Assembly (NCBI GenBank): GCA_036703275.1
Contig: DATNPK010000107.1
Coordinates: 1 to 33,895 of the forward strand
Reading direction: 5' to 3'
DNA: 33,895 bases
From: Coleofasciculaceae cyanobacterium
GTDB lineage: Bacteria > Cyanobacteriota > Cyanobacteriia > Cyanobacteriales > Xenococcaceae
This document shows, piece by piece, positions 27,491-33,895 of the stretch. The notes below the pieces were generated by a model. That model saw only the letters and a program-made list of their open reading frames with translations, searched no databases and was not told the DNA's origin. Made by a program: the position numbers and the translations under genes. Every line of letters starts with the position of its first letter. Position 1 is the first letter of the stretch.

Positions 27491-27816
27491 CGAAGATAAA
27501 TTACAACACTTTCCACAAATATTAAATATTTAAATATTATAGTGACTACGTTCACTGATTATTTTTCTACGGGCATAGTATTGCCAAAAAAAAAGCAGAA
27601 ATAACTAAAGCGAGCGCCAGATTTTAGATTACCAGCTTGATAAGTTCTCTGACTTATTTAAAAAAATTGAATATCCTCAACCGCTTGTTTGGGCTTGAGT
27701 CATCATTTAAAGAAGCAAGTCAGTCCTTTTAACCGTAGGTGTTTAGTAATTTCCGTAAATTTAGTCTGCCAGGAAAGTTTTACAATCAAAACATACGACC
27801 AAATAAAATTTTTTTT
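27491..27816. other. Divergent intergenic region (speA / lipoprotein)
   Basis: About 330 AT-rich bases that should carry both divergent promoters. Repeated AATATT motifs lie next to speA. I found no convincing hexamer pair. Confidence 0.4.
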
Positions 27817-28683
27817 ATGTTGCGCAAAATTGTAATTCTATTAATGTCATTGTCTTTGTGCTGGACTACCGTTGGTTGCTCTGGCTCATCAACCTCAATA
27901 TCAACACCATCTTTTGATAATAATACTAGTACTAGTGTTCCTGCTGCACCTACCTCAATTAGTGATGGTACATATCCCGTGCAGCAAGCTACCTACGATG
28001 ATGTTACTGGTGAGTATAGTTTAATGCTATTAAACACTCCGCCTGGAACTCCTCCCGTACTGCAAACAGAACAGCTACAGATGGCTCGAATCGGCGAAGA
28101 AGACGCAGCTAATGGAAGCAAAACTTATCTTCAGGTGAAAAATGGTCAACCTGTGATGTATTTAACTGAAAATTTCAAGATCGAATATGTCCACAATGTT
28201 ACAGAAACGAGAAACGATACTCAATCTAGTCAACCTCAGACTGTAGTAGTTAGAAGAGAATCAAACTTCTGGAGTCCTTTTGCAGGAGCTTTGGCGGGTC
28301 AGGCTATTGGTAATATGCTATTTAGACCTCAATACTATGTCCCTCCCGTATATCAGCCAGGAGGAGTTATGACTGGTTATGGTGGTTATGGTAGTACCTA
28401 TACTCAGGCGGTCAATCGTTATCAAGATCGTTATAATACTCCCCCAGCAGCAGTCAAAAACCGTCGTACCCTTAGAACAACTGGTGGCATCCGCAATGCA
28501 GCCAGCAACAAGGCTCGTAAAACTATGAAAAATAATAGTCGCTCTACAGGATCTGGTGTAGGTTCTAGTACTCTGCGTTCTTCAGGGAAAAATACTAAAC
28601 AGTTTAAACGTCCTAGCAGTTTTGGTAGCAGCGGCATCAGAAGACCAAGTCGCAGCTTTAGTGGGGGACGCAGAAGAAGGTAA
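27817..28683 (+). CDS. Predicted lipoprotein with basic low-complexity tail
   Basis: A 288-residue protein. The start is taken at ATG 27817, which gives a proper lipoprotein signal (positive MLRK, hydrophobic core, Cys21 after TTVG); the upstream GTG at 27739 would bury it behind 26 extra residues. After a Ser/Thr-rich spacer comes a small beta-rich region (about 55-140), then a Gly/Ala segment (SPFAGALAGQAIGNMLF, near residue 160) that may touch the membrane, a Tyr/Gly-rich stretch, and about 80 residues rich in Arg, Lys, Ser and Gly ending in GGRRRR. The tail resembles polyanion-binding tails. I do not recognise the family. Expected location: periplasm or outer membrane, lipid-anchored. Confidence 0.75.
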   Translation: MLRKIVILLMSLSLCWTTVGCSGSSTSISTPSFDNNTSTSVPAAPTSISDGTYPVQQATYDDVTGEYSLMLLNTPPGTPPVLQTEQLQMARIGEEDAANGSKTYLQVKNGQPVMYLTENFKIEYVHNVTETRNDTQSSQPQTVVVRRESNFWSPFAGALAGQAIGNMLFRPQYYVPPVYQPGGVMTGYGGYGSTYTQAVNRYQDRYNTPPAAVKNRRTLRTTGGIRNAASNKARKTMKNNSRSTGSGVGSSTLRSSGKNTKQFKRPSSFGSSGIRRPSRSFSGGRRRR

Positions 28684-28696
28684 GTTAATTAAATAT

Positions 28697-28736
28697 TAAT
28701 TAGCGATCGCTCTTATTTAATGGCGATCGCTAATTA
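28697..28736. repeat. HIP1-based hairpin
   Basis: TAATTAGCGATCGC (28697-28710) and GCGATCGCTAATTA (28723-28736) form a perfect 14-bp stem with a 12-base loop. Each arm contains a HIP1 octamer. It lies 14 bases after the lipoprotein stop and could act as a transcript 3' end, although no T-run follows on either strand. Confidence 0.75.
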
Positions 28737-28805
28737 GCAGTAATCAAAGATTTAGTTGGAGGCGATTAAACTGACTGACGACTAAGTTTTTTAAATCTGT
28801 CTCGA

Positions 28806-29408
28806 TTACTCGATTAAAGGATCGTGACGGTTTTGCTGCCAATATTGCTCGACATCTCCATCATAGTCTTCTTGGATAATACCACCGAGAATACCGATTG
28901 CTTTGGCATTACCGCCGTAGGCTTGATTAATTTTGGCGAGCGCTCGAACATTCTTGATTTGACAAGCAGCAAAATACCGTTGCCATGCTGCTAGATCCAA
29001 GCCTGATAGACGATAATTTTATTACCCCGATCAACTAAATCTTCAAGAGTTGCGATCGCATTTTGTCGACCAACAAAATCTTTATTCTCTGATTTAAGCG
29101 AATTATTAGGTGAAGTTTCTGGCTTTTCGGACACCACTATTGCTAACCGAATTTAACTGTCTTTTGATTAGACTACGAAAATTGCTTTTAGTAACTTTTT
29201 TACCCCAGGCTTGAGACAGCAACTTCCACAAAAGTGAACCTATATCCTCAGCGTGTTCTTCTGTACAGCCATATTCATCAGCAATTTTTAAATATTTCCT
29301 ACCTTGCCAAACTTGAGTAATAATAGCTTGCTGTAAATCGCTGAGGTGTTTATTTGTCTGTAGATAAACTTCTCAATCTATCAGAATTACTGCTGCTTCA
29401 ACATCCAT
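28806..29408 (-). pseudogene. Decayed STAND/NB-ARC-type NTPase gene (N-terminal vMAP-type HTH; P-loop deleted)
   Basis: Read on the minus strand from an ATG at 29408, the frame gives MDVEAAVILID, then an in-frame TGA (29375-29373), then EVYLQTNKHLSDLQQAI, KIADEYGCTEEHAEDIG and KVTKSNFRSLIKRQL. This is the N-terminal helix-turn-helix module common in cyanobacterial NB-ARC/WD40 and vWA-MoxR-associated proteins. A frameshift near 29130 moves to a frame reading DFVGRQNAIATLEDLVDRGN and KIIV, the start of the NTPase domain. At about 29012 the P-loop and core are missing, and a third frame continues YRLSGLDLAAWQRYF and AYGGNAKAIGILGG up to a TAA at 28806. About 150 or more codons seem deleted. The only open stretch (TTG at 29000, 64 codons) is a fragment. 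Functional loss is certain if the family reading is right. Confidence 0.8.
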
Positions 29409-29594
29409 ATTAAACAATATTGCTTTAAGTAGCGATCGCTGATTGATCTTCTCTATATATTGGCAATTAGTATCAATTTATAGTTTTGCCTAGCTCAAAG
29501 TATCTATTTCTCTAGTTGTCAATCTAGTAAAAAGCTCAGCGAAACAATACGACTTATGATAGAAGTGACTCCTTTAAATTTTTTATAAGATATA
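29409..29594. other. Intergenic stretch before the structured region
   Basis: AT-rich sequence upstream of the decayed gene. A TATAAG at 29584-29589 could be a -10 element for the plus-strand structured region, but no matching -35 is seen. Confidence 0.35.
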
Positions 29595-29845
29595 AGTGCA
29601 TTCAAGCAAAGTATTGCACTGGATGGGGGTTGTACCGTTGTGACCCATTGCTGATAGCCGAAGGAGAGCGAACTGGCAGGCTTTCAGACAGTAAAAATTA
29701 AGTTAGTTCGGTGTAGAGTTTTTATCGCTTCCTCTACTTAATTGCTACCGAGGGAAGGCGCAACCCTTCATCAAAACGGTCTTAGGTAGCAGACGAAAAT
29801 CTTAATTAATATTCAATTAATAAGTATTAATTACAGTTATTTTTT
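29595..29845 (+). ncRNA. Candidate structured non-coding RNA, family unknown
   Basis: About 200-250 nt without an ORF but with at least five consecutive base-paired elements: AGTGCA/TGCACT (29595-29600, 29615-29620); ATGGG/CCCAT (29623-29627, 29644-29648); CTGA-t-AGCC/GGCT-t-TCAG (29651-29659, 29679-29687); AATTAAGT/ACTTAATT (29696-29703, 29736-29743) with AGAG/CTCT inside; and GCTACC/GGTAGC (29744-29749, 29785-29790) enclosing GAAGG/CCTTC (29754-29758, 29765-29769). It is more GC-rich than its surroundings. A plus-strand terminator-like hairpin follows at 29841-29878, and no plus-strand protein gene lies between 28683 and it, which argues for a plus-strand transcript. I compared it from memory with 6S, SRP, RNase P, tmRNA, and glycine and cobalamin riboswitches and found no convincing match. 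It could also be an end or guide RNA of a mobile element. Confidence 0.45.
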
Positions 29846-29878
29846 CAACCTATATTTATAATGAGTTGAAAAATTTTT
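29841..29878 (+). terminator. Plus-strand terminator-like hairpin
   Basis: TTTTTCAAC (29841-29849) pairs with GTTGAAAAA (29865-29873), and TTTTT follows (29874-29878). The stem is AT-rich, so only moderately stable. On the plus strand there is no protein gene for it to serve within 1.1 kb upstream, so it fits the end of the candidate RNA. Confidence 0.5.
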
Positions 29879-29933
29879 GTCGGCGATTGGTGATTTAGAA
29901 ATCAATTGCTGGTTACTGTTTGAGTGATTAATT

Positions 29934-30602
29934 TTACCAAGGCAAAATCTCTCCATTAGCGTGCCAAAACGTTCCCGTATTATTTAGATTTAATTCCTCA
30001 ATACGAGCCAGTAAGCCCTTAACTGAAGTTTCAGTAGTGATCCCAGAGTCGGTAAAGCCAGTCATGCGAGTTTTGACCAAACCAGGATGTAAAACCGCCA
30101 CCGCAATTCCCTGATGCTTGAGATCGTGAGCTAAAGACTTTCCTGCCATTGATAAAGCTACCTTAGACATCCGATAACCGTATGAGCCACCAGAAGTATT
30201 ATCATTAATTGAACCCATACGACTTGTCATTAAAACAACTTTCGAGCCAGAGGCTAAGTTAGGCAGTAAGGCACTAGTCAATCTTAAAGGCGCGATCGCA
30301 TTTACCTCAAACTGCCGACGAATACTCTCAAAATCGAGATTGGCTAAACTGACTCGTTCCACAATTCCCGCATTGTTAATTAAAACATCGATTTTTTTGC
30401 CATCTAACCTTTTGACTAAATCTCGAACGGCTGATTCAGAGGTAAGATCGACATTTACTTCAATTTTTACACCTAAGTTTTCTAATTCTGTTGAAGGCGA
30501 TCGACAAACAGCAATAACCTGATTTCCCTGCGCCTTAAGCTGACGGCAATATTCTAAACCAATACCTCTGTTTGTTCCCGTAACTAAATAAGTTTTTGTC
30601 AT
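29934..30602 (-). CDS. Short-chain dehydrogenase/reductase
   Basis: A 222-residue classical SDR. The nucleotide-binding motif TGTNRGIG is at 8-15, NNAG at 76-79, catalytic Ser127 in MTSRMGS, and Tyr143/Lys147 in YRMSK. The strand VIAVCRS after the dinucleotide loop with its Arg suggests NADP preference. The short C-terminal part, ending GEILPW, and the context-free position leave the substrate open; carbonyl reductase-like or C-factor-like SDRs have this length. Monocistronic. Confidence 0.93.
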   Translation of the reverse strand: MTKTYLVTGTNRGIGLEYCRQLKAQGNQVIAVCRSPSTELENLGVKIEVNVDLTSESAVRDLVKRLDGKKIDVLINNAGIVERVSLANLDFESIRRQFEVNAIAPLRLTSALLPNLASGSKVVLMTSRMGSINDNTSGGSYGYRMSKVALSMAGKSLAHDLKHQGIAVAVLHPGLVKTRMTGFTDSGITTETSVKGLLARIEELNLNNTGTFWHANGEILPW

Positions 30603-30670
30603 TCTGAAATTGCTAATTTAAAGTGTGAACTCAATGTTACTGTTCCACGCTTATACTTCGTTTACCAAAA

Positions 30671-31054
30671 TTACTCGTCTGGCGATGTTTTTGGCAAATC
30701 ATCCTGGTTCACTGCATCAGTTTCAACAGCTTCATCTATTTGCAAGATAGGTTCTGATGCTTTATCTGGGAGAAAGAAAAGTCGTTCTTTACCTCGGTCA
30801 AAAAATTGCCGTGAGCCACTATCAGAATCAATAAAAAGACTCGGCTGTTGAATCGGTTTGATATTGTTAAGTTGACTAGAATTAAGATTATTTATATTTG
30901 GTGTATTATTACTTGTCGTTCCAGACGGCAAGTTCTGGGCGCGAGTTATTTGACCAGATAAAATTATAGGTACTGCGAGCGAATATGGGGTTGATTTAAT
31001 TAGACACTTTTTTAGAGTATTAATGTTTAATTGCCTGAGAAAATAATCCCACAT
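30671..31054 (-). CDS. Secreted hypothetical protein (127 aa)
   Basis: A 127-residue protein with a signal peptide-like start (hydrophobic TPYSLAVPIILSG followed by a probable cleavage site TRAQN). The mature part is rich in Asn, Ser and Asp, with a core SRQFFDRGKERLFFLP and an acidic end. The ATG at 31054 has a good SD (GAGG, 8-base spacing). I do not recognise a domain; it is probably periplasmic. It is divergent from gyrB. Confidence 0.7.
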   Translation of the reverse strand: MWDYFLRQLNINTLKKCLIKSTPYSLAVPIILSGQITRAQNLPSGTTSNNTPNINNLNSSQLNNIKPIQQPSLFIDSDSGSRQFFDRGKERLFFLPDKASEPILQIDEAVETDAVNQDDLPKTSPDE

Positions 31055-33327
<2,273 letters not shown>

Positions 33328-33340
33328 CTTGTGTCGTTTT

Positions 33341-33400
33341 ACTCATAAGTTTAAATATTTACGCATAAGTTTAAATATTTTACTTATAAGCTTAAATGTT
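33341..33400 (+). repeat. Three tandem 20-bp repeats (putative TnsB-binding sites)
   Basis: Units are ACTCATAAGTTTAAATATTT (33341-33360), ACGCATAAGTTTAAATATTT (33361-33380) and, after one extra T, the diverged ACTTATAAGCTTAAATGTT (33382-33400). The first two differ at one position. The period of 20-21 bp fits closely spaced transposase-binding sites as at Tn7 right ends. They could also be iterons or operator sites. Confidence 0.8.
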
Positions 33401-33411
33401 AGGTAGAATCT

Positions 33412-33487
33412 AGGGTATCTCACGGAGATCATAAACGCATGAACTTGTTTCGGGCAAAAGACCTCTAACAATTATAAGAGATACCCT
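33412..33487. repeat. 10-bp inverted repeat in the tnsA leader
   Basis: AGGGTATCTC (33412-33421) and GAGATACCCT (33478-33487) are perfect complements 56 bases apart, directly upstream of the tnsA start. The loop contains a nine-codon frame (MNLFRAKDL from an ATG at 33440) with GGAG 11 bases before it. It may be an mRNA leader structure or an operator controlling transposase expression. Confidence 0.6.
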
Positions 33488-33493
33488 TATCTT

Positions 33494-33895
33494 ATGACTG
33501 TTTCTAAAAAGCTACGCAGCAATCGCGGATACAAGCAAACCGTTGGCAATTTCAGTAGTTACAAAATGAAGACGAGTGTTTGGTATGATTGTGCACTCAA
33601 AAGAGATTTTATGTACTAGCTGGAATTCGATCCAGATGTTGCCTCTTATACAACGCCAGCAACTTTATTCGATCATTACGAGTTAGGTAAACTCAAACAA
33701 TACGTTCCTGACTTCCAAGTTATTCGTCGTCAGAAAAAACAAATTATCGATGTTAAATCTCAAAAAACACTCTTTAGCGATCGCTATAAGCTACTGCACC
33801 AGTAATTATCAAATATTTGTTATGGTAGCGAATGGACATTTGTCGCTTTAAGCGAGTCACAAGTGCGACAAGAACCAATCTTTTCAAATATCAAG
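33494..33895 (+). pseudogene. tnsA: TnsA-like Tn7 transposase endonuclease, broken by two stops (partial)
   Basis: From ATG 33494 one frame stays recognisable to the window edge (134 codons) with stops only at 33617-33619 (TAG, codon 42) and 33803-33805 (TAA, codon 104). The translated parts read MTVSKKLRSNRGYKQTVGNF and KMKTSVWYDCALKRDF, then after the TAG LEFDPDVASYTTPATLF, QYVPDFQVIRRQKKQIIDVK and DRYKLLHQ, then after the TAA SNICYGSEWTFVALSESQV. This is the TnsA N-terminal catalytic domain. In TnsA a Glu normally sits in the LERD segment, and here it is Lys (ALKRD); the Asp of VPDF is kept, and the E/Q-x-K motif is DVK. TnsA cuts the 5' ends of the element during cut-and-paste transposition. 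Two nonsense changes plus loss of the Glu indicate an inactive copy. Confidence 0.85.

Larger units (their letters stand above)
33330..33895 (+). mobile_element. Putative right end of a degraded Tn7-like transposon
   Basis: Immediately after gyrB the sequence TGTGTCG (from 33330) could be the terminal TGT of a Tn7-type end. Three tandem 20-bp repeats (33341-33400), a 10-bp inverted repeat, and a tnsA-like frame reading away from gyrB follow. In Tn7 the right end lies next to the 3' end of glmS, carries tandem TnsB sites, and tnsA is the first gene inside. The arrangement here is the same with gyrB in the place of glmS. The element continues beyond the window, so tnsB, tnsC, tniQ/tnsD, cargo and the other end are not visible. 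The boundary at 33330 is inferred. Confidence 0.6.

Noticed and set aside
29595-29845. Structured region as 6S RNA, SRP RNA, RNase P RNA, tmRNA, or glycine or cobalamin riboswitch
   Set aside because: None of the conserved sequence blocks I know for these families is present; only short CCGAAGG-like resemblance to glycine aptamers, without the partner segment.
33341-33400. Short CRISPR array
   Set aside because: The 20-bp units are directly tandem with no spacers, and they sit at a putative transposon end.

Overview
This window looks like chromosomal DNA from a cyanobacterium. It encodes NblA (phycobilisome degradation), NdhO (a subunit found only in photosynthetic NDH-1), cyanobacterial-type MetH, arginine decarboxylase, IF-3, peptide deformylase and GyrB. 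The DNA is AT-rich and carries many copies of the cyanobacterial HIP1 octamer GCGATCGC. The family content fits a Chroococcales/Pleurocapsales-like genome, but that placement is inference.

Layout. The left edge (1-828) is the 5' two thirds of a TnpB gene of an IS200/IS605-type element that runs off the window. A ThDP-dependent transketolase-like enzyme follows (1550-3748), then nblA with a clear SD and an intrinsic terminator, a DUF6679-like small gene with no orthodox start codon, a double VOC protein, a Deg/HtrA-type periplasmic protease and a divergent Hsp70-like protein. The next block holds a WecG/TagA/CpsF glycosyltransferase, a 42-residue membrane peptide, a 1343-residue polytopic membrane protein, a DUF2243 membrane protein, a cupin, metH, a TerB-like protein, ndhO with an alpha/beta hydrolase, infC, and def with a two-helix membrane peptide. 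The last block holds a DUF5648 relic behind speA, a lipoprotein, a decayed STAND/NB-ARC-type gene, a structured untranslated region with a plus-strand terminator, an SDR gene, a secreted protein and gyrB.

Most genes are single transcription units of core metabolism. Credible operon-like pairs are the hydrolase with ndhO and def with the small membrane gene, both on the minus strand.

The most interesting material is at the right edge. Directly after the gyrB stop codon come a TGT-type putative transposon end, three tandem 20-bp repeats, a 10-bp inverted repeat, and a TnsA (Tn7-like transposase endonuclease) reading frame with two in-frame stops that runs off the window. This is the layout of the right end of a Tn7-like transposon next to the 3' end of a conserved gene. 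Other notable items are the ~250-nt structured region 29595-29845 (candidate non-coding RNA), the STAND-type pseudogene that has lost its P-loop, and several nested inverted repeats between genes. I recognised no tRNA, rRNA or CRISPR array.
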